DNA of 37,230 bases from an uncultured Opitutia bacterium. Its GTDB lineage: Bacteria > Verrucomicrobiota > Verrucomicrobiia > Opitutales > Opitutaceae. A model generated the notes under the pieces. It did no database searches, was not told the origin of the DNA, and saw only the letters and a program-made list of their open reading frames with translations. The stretch is taken from NCBI GenBank assembly GCA_903896015.1, contig CAITWF010000038.1, positions 1 to 37,230 of the forward strand, written 5' to 3'. This document shows positions 1 through 8,559 of the stretch, one piece after another; the stretch's first letter is position 1, and each line of letters starts with the position of its first letter. The position numbers and the translations under genes are program-made.

Positions 1-257
1 AAAATGATGAAATCATATTCCGAACCGTGTTTTATAAACCATCGCACAGCTCCGATTGAATTACTGAATCTTGCTGGGAAGCTCGGTTCGCAGAAAGTAA
101 TACTCGTATTGACATTCATCAGCGCCCCACTGCGTCTCAGCGTCAAGACGTGAGACTGAATGTCTTTACTTTTCCATATGTCTATAATGTTACACATTGT
201 CGCAGCCGATCCACCATATGAAACGGTCGTCGCAGGGATAATGTGCAATACTTTCAT
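1..257 (-). CDS. Glycosyltransferase family 4, N-terminal part (cut by window edge)
   Basis: Reading leftward from an ATG at 257 there are 85 open codons up to the window edge. The product starts MKVLHIIPATT and soon has a YGGSA segment, the usual opening of a GT-B fold glycosyltransferase, where the N-terminal Rossmann strand is followed by a glycine-rich acceptor-side loop. The ATG overlaps the TAA stop of the GT9 gene by one base (TAATG on the minus strand), so the two are almost certainly co-translated. The C-terminal donor-binding half lies outside the window, so donor and acceptor cannot be predicted. The GT4-type call is inferred from the first 85 residues only. Confidence 0.7.
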   Translation of the reverse strand, partial: MKVLHIIPATTVSYGGSAATMCNIIDIWKSKDIQSHVLTLRRSGALMNVNTSITFCEPSFPARFSNSIGAVRWFIKHGSEYDFII

Positions 258-1324
258 TAATTTAAATAGGGTTCTATAGCGGCTAGGGTGTCATCGACTC
301 CGATGGCTCGGATGCATTTTTTGTCATATTTGAGACAAACGTCCAAACCGCAACCAAAGCACTCTGTTCGGTGATAAAGCACGGTGTTGCGCTGCCCCCG
401 GGGATACCATTGTCCCGGCAAGTTTCTCGCCGCAAAGATCGCCACACAAGGCACACCGACCGTCGCCGCCAGATGCATGGGTCCGCTGTCATGGCCGATG
501 AACAGTCGCGCGCTGCTCAACACAGCCGCTGTGGTCCGCACGGATGCCGCTCCGCAAAGGTTAGCCGTCGGCCCCTCCCATTGCGCGAGGCAATCCGCCG
601 TGCGCGGAATATCGTCTGAAGCACCAATACCCACGAGGGCAATTCCCGGATGCCGCGCAGCCAGTGCGCGCATGAGTGCTAGCCAGTTGGGTTGAGTCCA
701 ATCTTTGACGTCGGCCTTTGTACCTAGGCTGAAAGCGATGAATCCGGAGTCTACACCGTGCGGAGCCAGCAGCGCCTTAGCCGCTATGGTCTCGTCCACG
801 CTAATCCCCAAATCCCAGGAAGACTCCCGCTGCAGTTGCGCATCTCCCAGCGGTAGCACACGCCGCGCGAGCCGCTTCGCCTCCCACTCATGACCGCCCG
901 TTTCCGCATCCGGCAGGCAGGTGATATCGCGCCGCCGCCACGGCGTTCCGATCACCTGCTCGATTCCGCAACTGCGCAGGAACAGGTGGTCACGCACACT
1001 CCGGGCAAATGACCAGCCGGCCCCCAGATTCACCGCCAAATCGAACCGCCTCACGGCAATTTTACCCCGCAGCTGGGAAAGACTCCGCCAGTCACGCAAC
1101 CCAACCGGGTAATCGATAAACTCGTCAATCAGTCCCGCGCCCTCCAACACATCCGCCAACGCCGGTGCTTTCGCTTGCACCGGCCGATTGGTCAGCACGG
1201 TTACATGAGCCGCGGGAAAGCGACGTCGAATGAGATGGAAGACCGGCAAAGCGAGCAGGGTATCCCCCAAGCTGCCGAGGCGGTACACCAATATACGACT
1301 GGCGCCTGTGTTTATCCGACCCAT
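257..1324 (-). CDS. Glycosyltransferase family 9 (heptosyltransferase-like)
   Basis: This 355-aa protein resembles ADP-heptose:LPS heptosyltransferases (GT9, GT-B fold). The N-terminus has the family opening RLGSLGDTLLALP (residues 15-27), in which the glycines line the active site. The C-terminal half carries HDSGPMHLA (278-286), the donor-phosphate-binding signature of the family. Close to the end is a four-cysteine patch (C322, C325, C330, C337), sometimes seen in this family. It acts in the cytoplasm or at the inner membrane, adding a sugar from a nucleotide donor to a lipid-linked glycan. It sits 60 bp after the CgeB-like gene and overlaps the next GT by one base, so it belongs to the polysaccharide operon. 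Whether the sugar is a heptose cannot be read from sequence. Confidence 0.9.
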   Translation of the reverse strand: MGRINTGASRILVYRLGSLGDTLLALPVFHLIRRRFPAAHVTVLTNRPVQAKAPALADVLEGAGLIDEFIDYPVGLRDWRSLSQLRGKIAVRRFDLAVNLGAGWSFARSVRDHLFLRSCGIEQVIGTPWRRRDITCLPDAETGGHEWEAKRLARRVLPLGDAQLQRESSWDLGISVDETIAAKALLAPHGVDSGFIAFSLGTKADVKDWTQPNWLALMRALAARHPGIALVGIGASDDIPRTADCLAQWEGPTANLCGAASVRTTAAVLSSARLFIGHDSGPMHLAATVGVPCVAIFAARNLPGQWYPRGQRNTVLYHRTECFGCGLDVCLKYDKKCIRAIGVDDTLAAIEPYLN

Positions 1325-1384
1325 AGCTGCCTCGCGTTTCTTGTTTTGTTGAGTACTGCAAGCCGCACAGCCGCTATACCGCTT

Positions 1385-2422
1385 TCATTTCAACGCCTCA
1401 ACCACCGCCAGCGCATCTCGCAGCCTCCTACTCAGAGAATAGTCCTCTTGCATGCAGCGCTCATATCCGCGCCTCGCAATATTGACCCGAACATCTTCAT
1501 TTTTTAGGTAAAAGCTGATTTTATCGAACAACTCTTCGGTTGAACTGAAAAAATCTGCTTCGACACCCTCTTGATAAAAACTCTGATGGGCCGGTGTGCG
1601 TTCAGCCAGAAAAAAACCCCCGCTAGCCGGTATGTCGAAACTTCGTCCGTTATATTCATCGCAATTGGAATGTGAAACAAAACCCAAGTTTATGCGGCTC
1701 TCTCTGGTAACATCAGCGTAGTGCTCCGCGGGAAGGAGATCATGAAATTGCTTGCGCTTCAGATAATAGACTAGGAACCGGTTCCACCGCCGGCCATAGA
1801 CATCCACCGACACTTTATTCTTTAGCATCATTTGCGAAATTACCGTCGCACGGTCATCGATCGCGGTGCCCACGAAACAAACATCGTGCCGGTATTTTCC
1901 CACGGCTTTCTCTGAGGCAGCAAACAAGGGTTCATAAAAACCGGTGACAAAAAGTCGACACTGCTTCGCTCCGGCACGGCAAAATCGCTCAACATCTTGC
2001 GACCGCTTTACAAAATGAAGGTCATATTCAGCAATTCCCTCGATAAAGGATCTCCAAAACGGCCGCTCAAACGTTCGCGAACCGAACGGATTGTCATCCT
2101 GATACGCAATCAACTGCAATGCCGGCCATCTCTCCTTAATTTTGCGCAAAGTGTTGGGCACGATCAACAACCCTTTGTCTACCCATAGGATATCCGGTCC
2201 CCATATTTCCACCCGCTTCAAAACCAGCGCATTTGCCTCGCGAAGATTTGTTTCAGTAAACGCCCGACCGTCAATGCGACGAAGGAAGCGGCGCTGTCCA
2301 AGATCGCCGTAAGGGCCTAGATCGACACCCTCAACCGTGTGCCCCATGCGCCGCATCACATCAAATCGCTGCCAACTTGTCTCCAACGCCGAGACCAGGT
2401 TTCCGGCAAAAAGTATTCTCAT
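1385..2422 (-). CDS. CgeB-like glycosyltransferase
   Basis: This 345-aa protein starts MRILFAGN. It shows the pattern of the CgeB / glycosyl transferases group 1-like family: a variable N-terminal half and a conserved C-terminal block that includes GRSFDIPASGGFFLAE, a stretch about the prey being 'in debt' of EELFDKISFYL, and an ending of IARRGYERCMQEDYSLSRR. These correspond to the family's donor-binding segment. A GT-B fold is expected, with a role in transferring a sugar to a surface glycan. The start lies 3 bp downstream of the Wzy-like gene's stop, which indicates tight operon packing. No signal peptide or membrane segment is apparent. The donor and linkage are unknown. Confidence 0.8.
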   Translation of the reverse strand: MRILFAGNLVSALETSWQRFDVMRRMGHTVEGVDLGPYGDLGQRRFLRRIDGRAFTETNLREANALVLKRVEIWGPDILWVDKGLLIVPNTLRKIKERWPALQLIAYQDDNPFGSRTFERPFWRSFIEGIAEYDLHFVKRSQDVERFCRAGAKQCRLFVTGFYEPLFAASEKAVGKYRHDVCFVGTAIDDRATVISQMMLKNKVSVDVYGRRWNRFLVYYLKRKQFHDLLPAEHYADVTRESRINLGFVSHSNCDEYNGRSFDIPASGGFFLAERTPAHQSFYQEGVEADFFSSTEELFDKISFYLKNEDVRVNIARRGYERCMQEDYSLSRRLRDALAVVEALK

Positions 2423-2425
2423 CCG

Positions 2426-3988
2426 TCAGACAGGTATCCGGCCTGTGAGCCAACGTGACGCCAAATAGACAACCCAAGCCAACGGCGCATACCACAACCC
2501 AGATATAATCCCGCTAATCGAAAATTCGCAAATTCCCTGATGCCACCAACCGACTACAAAAACGCACCAAAGATTAGGCCCAACCGGATTTCCAAAAAAA
2601 AGCTTGGCCACCATAAAAAAGATCAACAATAGAAAAAAACTGCCAAATAACGCTCCAAGATACCCAAACGCATTATACATTGCAGCAAAGAATCCGTATG
2701 CAAACGGCACACCCGCGCTATTAGGGTCTGCCATTCCACTGCGAATTGAAAGCTCCTGAGAAGAGTCATAGGTTGGTTTCTCTGGATATAAGACGCGTGG
2801 CGGCAACATTTTTAGACCCCATACAATTGTCAGCCAGCCGGAAAATTCATGGAGGGCCGCGGTAGGTGCTATTAAATTGTCCGCATTTCCAACCATCGCA
2901 AACCGAGCCACGATTCCAGGATCTGCACCGAGATACCCGTTCTCTTGATAGTTAGACTTTGCATCCTGTTTTAGCTCCTCACGAAAGCTATAATCAGTAA
3001 GGCTTTTCCAAAACAGTGGTAGCGTGAGACGATAGCCTGATTCAGAAAACTCACGTGCGCGGACGTAATGGATTACTGGAAAAACCGTTTCTACTAGCAG
3101 CAATACGGCTAACCCGGAGAGCATGAACAAGCGGACTTGTTTGAAGCCGCGCAATAGGAACAAGGTGAGGACACCATAAAACATCGGAGTCATCAGGAGC
3201 CCTTTGCTGTTTTGCTTAAGGCTTAGAGCGATCGCGGCAAACGCCGACAGCAAAACCAGCGGGTGTGTAATAAATTTCCTGCTTTGTTTAAAATGCGCAT
3301 AGAGCAATGCGATGCCCACTGAAATATCGCGCAATGGCTGCACATAGCGGCTAACTCCCATTAGGCCGCCCACCTGCGTTCCATCGAGCATCGTAACCGT
3401 TCCGAAGTTGGAATAGTCGATAACGAACGTGGCGGCATTCCCGATTCCAAAGCAAAGCCAATATAAAACAAGCAGGTGTTTTGGCTCAACGATGGGAGGA
3501 CAAAGCGGAGCTCGTGCGGTGAAAAAGCCTTTAGTTGCTAAGGTTGCAGCCAGAAGAGCACAGAACCCAAGACAGATAACCATTGGTGTGATTGTCGGAG
3601 CGGCTAGAAAACTATCGCTTGGCTGCCACAGCAAAATCTTCATTCCGACCGACAATAGAAGGTATTTTAGCAGTAGACTGAAGTTTAATAGCCCGATCAT
3701 CGACCGCACTCCTCCGCCCAGTATGACAGCAGCGGTCCCCATCGTTATCCCTACGGAGAAGAGTAAGCTGGTAACGAGGTCTGAACCGCAGACTAATTGT
3801 GCAACTAAGAAGATCACACCAAGCAATAAACCCATACGAAAACTTCGAAGTATCTCGTGAGGAGAACTAGGGGCCCGCAAAAGCAAATTCCTGGCCAATG
3901 ACCGCGATCTCGTTAGGGCGGAAGGAGTCCAACCGCTAGGTGAGCGGGCTCTGGCCGCGATTGCTTTCCTATCGGTGGGTGGAGTCAC
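2426..3988 (-). CDS. Polytopic membrane protein, Wzy-like polysaccharide polymerase
   Basis: This 520-aa protein has a hydrophilic N-terminus of about 50 residues followed by roughly ten to twelve hydrophobic segments. A large soluble loop lies at about residues 310-390, between later membrane spans, as in O-antigen polymerases and ligases. No strict sequence motif marks this family, so the call rests on topology, length and location between a GT4 gene and a CgeB-like gene, with a flippase in the same operon. It would join lipid-linked repeat units on the periplasmic face. The start used is a GTG at 3988; an internal ATG at residue 52 (MGLLLGV), just before the first membrane span, is an alternative. 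An O-antigen ligase or other EPS membrane protein is also possible. Confidence 0.72.
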   Translation of the reverse strand: MTPPTDRKAIAARARSPSGWTPSALTRSRSLARNLLLRAPSSPHEILRSFRMGLLLGVIFLVAQLVCGSDLVTSLLFSVGITMGTAAVILGGGVRSMIGLLNFSLLLKYLLLSVGMKILLWQPSDSFLAAPTITPMVICLGFCALLAATLATKGFFTARAPLCPPIVEPKHLLVLYWLCFGIGNAATFVIDYSNFGTVTMLDGTQVGGLMGVSRYVQPLRDISVGIALLYAHFKQSRKFITHPLVLLSAFAAIALSLKQNSKGLLMTPMFYGVLTLFLLRGFKQVRLFMLSGLAVLLLVETVFPVIHYVRAREFSESGYRLTLPLFWKSLTDYSFREELKQDAKSNYQENGYLGADPGIVARFAMVGNADNLIAPTAALHEFSGWLTIVWGLKMLPPRVLYPEKPTYDSSQELSIRSGMADPNSAGVPFAYGFFAAMYNAFGYLGALFGSFFLLLIFFMVAKLFFGNPVGPNLWCVFVVGWWHQGICEFSISGIISGLWYAPLAWVVYLASRWLTGRIPV

Positions 3989-4012
3989 AAATTGGGAGAC
4001 GATATACTTGGT

Positions 4013-5176
4013 CTAAGCGGCAGGAACGCCAACCAAATCCCGATAGCGGGCGATCATTTGATCGGCAAAGCTTGTCCATCCCTTGACTCTTTCAGCCGAG
4101 CGCAAGGCGGCATCGCTCATCTCTGCAAGGTAAGTCCTATCCTGATAAAGGGCGACTAGCCTTTCTGCGATGGAGTCCGGAGACCTGATGGGTACCACAA
4201 AGCCGTTTTGCCCCTCAACGATAATGTCCGGCCCACCCGTGTTCTCCGTGGCGATCACAGGCAGTCCGCACGCCATGGCCTCTAGGAGCACTAATCCAAA
4301 GCCGTCCTCGATCGAAGCGAGCACGAAGACGCTGCTACGCGAAAGCCAGCTGAGTACATCGGCGTGTTTCAGCGGACCGGTTAACACTACATTTTGCAGC
4401 GGCGCAGACTGCAAAAGCGCGGTCGTCTCGGAGGAATGCGTGCCAATCAGCACGAGTTCAGCGTCCGGCAACGCGGCGCGATGGAAGGCCAGCAGCAAGT
4501 CATGGATTCCTTTCCGCAATGTGAGCGAACCCAAGTATACAATCCGAAATTTTTGATTTTCCAACTTCGCGACCCGGCGCCAGCGGCTTAGATCGACTCC
4601 ATAGGGGAAGGACCATAGTTTTTCGCGCGCAATTCCCTGAGCCACAAATGTCCTGAGGGCAAACGACGACGGAACAAAAATCCGATCGCAAGCCGCATAC
4701 TCGCGTTGCTCGCGGGCAATGACCGCGGGATCGACCGGTCGGACAGGAATTCCTGTTCGTTCGCTCTCTTCGCGCATCACCCGATCCTGATACTTAATGT
4801 GCGACGAACCGCGATCACAGATATAATGTCCACCGCGGCGTTGCGTCAGCAATCCAGGCTGAAGGTTATGACAGGACAGGCCATGGAAAATATCCGCCTC
4901 CACCAAATGCCGGGCGACAAACCGCTCATAGCTGGCATAGTCGGCCCGCAGAACAACCTCTTCCGACCACGAGGATAAGAGTCCCAGCCGCCGCGCCGCC
5001 ATGTAGGGCATGTGCACCCATGGGAAGGTAAAAACCGTGGCAGAACCCAGCACTTCACGCTTTAGCATCTGTCGCGCATAGCCGCTGTAAACTGCCGCCA
5101 GACTGCCCCGCTGTTGAAGCTCGCGCGCCAGTGCATACATGTGGCCCCGACAAATCGAGGAAAGCGCGATTTTCAT
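4013..5176 (-). CDS. Glycosyltransferase family 4
   Basis: This 387-aa GT-B enzyme starts MKIALSSICRGH. The C-terminal half has RIVYLGSLTLRKGIHDLL (211-228), the usual start of the donor-binding domain, then a nucleotide-sugar binding region ending EDGFGLVLLEAMACGLPVIA. In the EX7E position of the family the first acid is an aspartate (D291) and the second is E299; E290 sits next to D291. The TENTGGPDII segment that follows contacts the donor. It is expected to transfer a hexose or related sugar with retention during repeat-unit assembly in the cytoplasm. It lies 52 bp downstream of a GT2 gene and 24 bp upstream of the Wzy-like gene, so it is part of the operon. Confidence 0.9.
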   Translation of the reverse strand: MKIALSSICRGHMYALARELQQRGSLAAVYSGYARQMLKREVLGSATVFTFPWVHMPYMAARRLGLLSSWSEEVVLRADYASYERFVARHLVEADIFHGLSCHNLQPGLLTQRRGGHYICDRGSSHIKYQDRVMREESERTGIPVRPVDPAVIAREQREYAACDRIFVPSSFALRTFVAQGIAREKLWSFPYGVDLSRWRRVAKLENQKFRIVYLGSLTLRKGIHDLLLAFHRAALPDAELVLIGTHSSETTALLQSAPLQNVVLTGPLKHADVLSWLSRSSVFVLASIEDGFGLVLLEAMACGLPVIATENTGGPDIIVEGQNGFVVPIRSPDSIAERLVALYQDRTYLAEMSDAALRSAERVKGWTSFADQMIARYRDLVGVPAA

Positions 5177-5228
5177 GCGGGAGAGAATGGGCGGACGTCT
5201 GTTTTCAGATTACGGGGTAAGCCCGACT

Positions 5229-6221
5229 TTAGCGGGTTGGCCCATTAGCCCGCTCGATTGCCACCAATAGGCGCCGGCACGTCCAGCCGGTTGATATCCG
5301 GTGATTCAGTGATGTTATGATAAACAACAGCGCCCAGACGTTGCTAAACGAGTAGGAGCGCCTGCGCCAAACTAGACCGGCGGTGCGAAATTGTCCGCGT
5401 AAAGCGGCGTTCAGACCGTGCAGCATGAAATGGGATGCATGAAACATTGTGCCATGGGCTTTGACCAGCCATCGATGCTCGGACGGAACTCGGCTGAACA
5501 GCCCCTCCAGGATAATGTCCGCCTGCCAGATGTGTGCGCAGTTTTTTGTCATTGTCTGGGAAGCGCGCCCCGCGTGCTCCCGCTCAAACGTTAGCTTCCG
5601 CCGGTTGAGACCGAAGGAATATGCAGCGCTCAACCTCGCCCATAGATCAAAGTCCCCCGCGTAGGGAAGATCCTCCCGAAATCCACCGACTGCGCTGAAG
5701 CATTCTTTGCGCAGCATCACGTTCGTCATGTCACCCGGCAGGCAGCCAAAACAGAAAAGCGAAAGCCCACCAGCCACCGGGAAAAGCACATTCGGTAGCT
5801 CGCCCTGATAGCGGCGCGGTGGTCGAGCCTGGCCGAAATCCGTTGCGGTGGTGTCACAATAAACGAAGGAGAGATCGGGATGCCGTTCAAAAACCTTAAT
5901 CTGGTTCTCCAGACAGTCCGGCAGCAGGCGATCGTCCGCGCAAACGATCTGGACGAGATCACCTTCTGCCTGACGAATCAGATTGTTTACATTTCCATAG
6001 ATTCCGAGGTTGCGGGAATTCTTGACGAAGCGGATGCGGGGATCGGCATAGCTCTCGACGATTTTTGCGGTGCAGTCGGTTGAGACATTGTCACCAATCC
6101 AAAAGGTAAACTCGGTGACGGTCTGAGCGAGGACTGATTCGATTGCCTCGCGGAGAAACTTTTCTCCATTGAAAACAGGCATCACTATGGAAATTTTCAC
6201 GGGGAGACGGGTTGAACTCAT
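5229..6221 (-). CDS. Glycosyltransferase family 2
   Basis: From the ATG at 6221 this is 330 aa. The sequence opens ISIVMPVFNGEKFLREAIESVL and continues with a GDNVSTD segment and CADDRLLP, the DxD-like metal and nucleotide-diphosphate site of GT-A fold GT2 enzymes. A variable acceptor domain follows. A longer version starting at a TTG at 6236 adds only five residues and is less likely. No clear Shine-Dalgarno site precedes either start. The product is expected to be an inverting glycosyltransferase working on the lipid-linked repeat unit. The gene is 31 bp downstream of a second GT2 gene in the same operon. The sugar specificity is unknown. Confidence 0.9.
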   Translation of the reverse strand: MSSTRLPVKISIVMPVFNGEKFLREAIESVLAQTVTEFTFWIGDNVSTDCTAKIVESYADPRIRFVKNSRNLGIYGNVNNLIRQAEGDLVQIVCADDRLLPDCLENQIKVFERHPDLSFVYCDTTATDFGQARPPRRYQGELPNVLFPVAGGLSLFCFGCLPGDMTNVMLRKECFSAVGGFREDLPYAGDFDLWARLSAAYSFGLNRRKLTFEREHAGRASQTMTKNCAHIWQADIILEGLFSRVPSEHRWLVKAHGTMFHASHFMLHGLNAALRGQFRTAGLVWRRRSYSFSNVWALLFIITSLNHRISTGWTCRRLLVAIERANGPTR

Positions 6222-6252
6222 TTGACTGCAGGGCAAAAGGAGACGAGGCAGT

Positions 6253-7173
6253 TCACCTAAAAATTGTTTTTACGGTAAGCCATGCCTTGTAGGCGCGATG
6301 GAAAGTAAGGCTGGAAAACCAAACCGGAGTTTTCCCACTCAAATCAAGGATTCGTTGCTTGCGGAGAAATTCATCAAAATCTGCGAGTTTCTCCGGCGAA
6401 TGCAGTCCAAGTTCACGTCGAGCTACGTCAACTACTGCCGCGAGCGTTGGTTGACGTAACCAAGCCGGAAGGTTTTCCAACTGCGGTTGCATTCGAACGC
6501 ACTGCTCGATAAAAAGGCTGATGCGTGCGCGGGAATTGAGGGGAAATTGGCGATACTGTCCGAGAGCCGCAGGAACAAAGGCTGCGGGACCATACTCCGT
6601 AAGTCGTTCAAAAAAATCGACGTCTTGTAAAAAAGTGAACTGCGGGGAAAAGCCCTGCGCAGCAAAAAAATGTGCGCGGGAGAAGGTCACCCCCACGACT
6701 GAGACGGCATTGCTCAATGCCTGCAATCGGCGAAACTCCCGCGCGTTTGCCGTATACCCCAGCGGCCAAGGACGGTGCTTACGATTCACCGTGCCGTCCG
6801 ACCAGAGCATGTCGCTGGCTCCATATATGAGGGATGCATCCTTCGTTCGACGCAGGGCTCGATCAGTTTGAGCAAGTGCTTGCGGATACAGCACATCGTC
6901 ACTGTGCAACATCGTGAAATACTCGGCCTCCGGGGCTTCGCGAAAGGCCCGATTCCAGTTTTCCGTCTTGCCGAGAACATCCCTGTGCATGGCTACACTC
7001 AAACGCCCATGGCGCAGACCCGAAAGGTACTCGGACGAACCGTCGGCCGAACCGTTGTCACTGACGAACACGCTGTAATCTGAAAATTCCTGGTTCAGCG
7101 CAGATTCCACGGCCGCTGGCAGCGTCGGCCGCGCGTTGTAAGTGGGAATGACAATGCAAAAGCGAGTACTCAT
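6253..7173 (-). CDS. Glycosyltransferase family 2
   Basis: This is a 306-aa GT-A enzyme from the ATG at 7173 (MSTRFCIVIPTYN). The ATG overlaps the flippase stop in an ATGA arrangement, which decides the start and implies translational coupling. A TTG 15 bp upstream would only lengthen it within the flippase gene. Motifs visible are IVIPTYNARPTLPAAVESAL, SDNGSADGS (nucleotide binding) and HSDDVLYP (DxD-type metal site). After about residue 200 the sequence is variable, as expected for the acceptor side. It probably adds one sugar of the repeat unit. It is not closely similar to the neighbouring GT2 protein outside the catalytic core, so it probably has a different role. Confidence 0.9.
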   Translation of the reverse strand: MSTRFCIVIPTYNARPTLPAAVESALNQEFSDYSVFVSDNGSADGSSEYLSGLRHGRLSVAMHRDVLGKTENWNRAFREAPEAEYFTMLHSDDVLYPQALAQTDRALRRTKDASLIYGASDMLWSDGTVNRKHRPWPLGYTANAREFRRLQALSNAVSVVGVTFSRAHFFAAQGFSPQFTFLQDVDFFERLTEYGPAAFVPAALGQYRQFPLNSRARISLFIEQCVRMQPQLENLPAWLRQPTLAAVVDVARRELGLHSPEKLADFDEFLRKQRILDLSGKTPVWFSSLTFHRAYKAWLTVKTIFR

Positions 7174-8549
7174 CGAGAGAACGCCCAAATCGCGCGCGGC
7201 GCACCCATCCAGCGCCGAAAGGTTTTGAGGGTGAGAATGTCACCCAGCGCATTCACCCGGCGATCACCAAGCAGATGGCATGATGCGCCAAAAACGTACA
7301 GCAGGACGGCGAATTCGCCGGCCGCCAGCGCCGCAGCGAGGCTCCAGACGCCGCCCCACCAGGAAAACACGACGCCGGCGGCCAGGCTACCCGCTGCCGC
7401 CATGGAATAGACCCAACCCAGTCGGGCATGATTGTTGGTTGAACTCAACACCACGGAACTGGTGCTCCAACAGCAACCCAGCACCACGGCGACGCCGAGA
7501 ATCCCCAGCAGGAGCGGATCATTTTGCACTCTTCCTCCCGTCCAGGTCGGGATGAGGATCGGACTGATGCAAAGCAATGCCACACAGTAAGCCGCGCTGA
7601 TGGCCGCACTCCCCTGCACCGCCAGACGGTGGAGTTCACGCGCCTTTTCAAATGCCTTGGTCGCAACCAAGGTGGTAAACTCGGGATAGATCGCCCCGTT
7701 GATGACCAGAATAAGTTGGACACAGAATCGTGTAGCCGTGCGCAAGACGCTATACTGCACAACCGCAATGGGACCCAGCCCATGGCTGACGGCGAGGAGA
7801 AATCCCTGCAATTGCAGGGCCCCGCCCAATGCCAACCCCAGATGGCCGGTGGCCGGCCGGCCAAGCGCACGGAGTTCCGACCAGCAAAGCTCGCGCACCC
7901 CAATGGAAAGCTGAGACCGCATCCGCGATGCATCCCAGAGCAGGACGAGCAGGCTGAGCAAGCGAGCCGCTAACATCAATCCAATCATAGCTCGAACTCC
8001 GCCGCCGGCGAATAGCACCGCCATCGTCCCCAGCACCTCCGCGAGCCGGACAGAATTGGCAATCAACATCCCGCGCGCGTTCCGCAGCTCGGCGCGATAA
8101 ATAGCCTGCACCACCCCGGAGAACATATTGGCCATCACGTAGGCCGTCAGCCCCACGAGAACAATTCGAAGATCGGTCGCGCCAAAAGCCGTGATCGATA
8201 ACCACGATTGCAGGGGCAGAAAAGTAGCCGCCACGACGGCCAGCGATACGATCACCAACGCAAGTAACACCTGCATGGTCCAAATCGTGTGCAGCGTCTT
8301 CACCGCGGCAGACTTGCCGTTTGCACCCGCGAGCAGAGCGATGCGGTTGGCGGCCACCGGGCCAAATCCAAAGTCCGAAAGTGCCAGATATGCGGGAATC
8401 GCCGAGAGCGCGAGCCATTCGCCGTAAACCTGTGTCCCCCACGTCCGCAAAAATAGCGGCACCATGGCGATTTGGCCGATTACGACTACAGTAAGCCCGT
8501 AGAGCGTTGAAGCTCCATTAGCGAAAATTCGCTGCCGTAAACCGGGCAT
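7170..8549 (-). CDS. Wzx-like polysaccharide flippase
   Basis: This 459-aa protein is hydrophobic along its whole length, with about twelve predicted membrane spans and short loops, typical of the Wzx/MOP family. The N-terminus (FANGASTLYGLTVVVIGQIAMVPLFL) resembles the first helix of polysaccharide biosynthesis exporters. It would move lipid-linked repeat units across the inner membrane. Its stop overlaps the ATG of the downstream GT2 gene by four bases, and it starts 10 bp after the nucleotidyltransferase gene. Together with the Wzy-like protein it argues for a Wzx/Wzy-dependent pathway rather than an ABC-exported polysaccharide. No ABC transporter is present in the part of the cluster seen here. 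Confidence 0.85.
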   Translation of the reverse strand: MPGLRQRIFANGASTLYGLTVVVIGQIAMVPLFLRTWGTQVYGEWLALSAIPAYLALSDFGFGPVAANRIALLAGANGKSAAVKTLHTIWTMQVLLALVIVSLAVVAATFLPLQSWLSITAFGATDLRIVLVGLTAYVMANMFSGVVQAIYRAELRNARGMLIANSVRLAEVLGTMAVLFAGGGVRAMIGLMLAARLLSLLVLLWDASRMRSQLSIGVRELCWSELRALGRPATGHLGLALGGALQLQGFLLAVSHGLGPIAVVQYSVLRTATRFCVQLILVINGAIYPEFTTLVATKAFEKARELHRLAVQGSAAISAAYCVALLCISPILIPTWTGGRVQNDPLLLGILGVAVVLGCCWSTSSVVLSSTNNHARLGWVYSMAAAGSLAAGVVFSWWGGVWSLAAALAAGEFAVLLYVFGASCHLLGDRRVNALGDILTLKTFRRWMGAPRAIWAFSR

Positions 8550-8559
8550 AGCGTAGTCT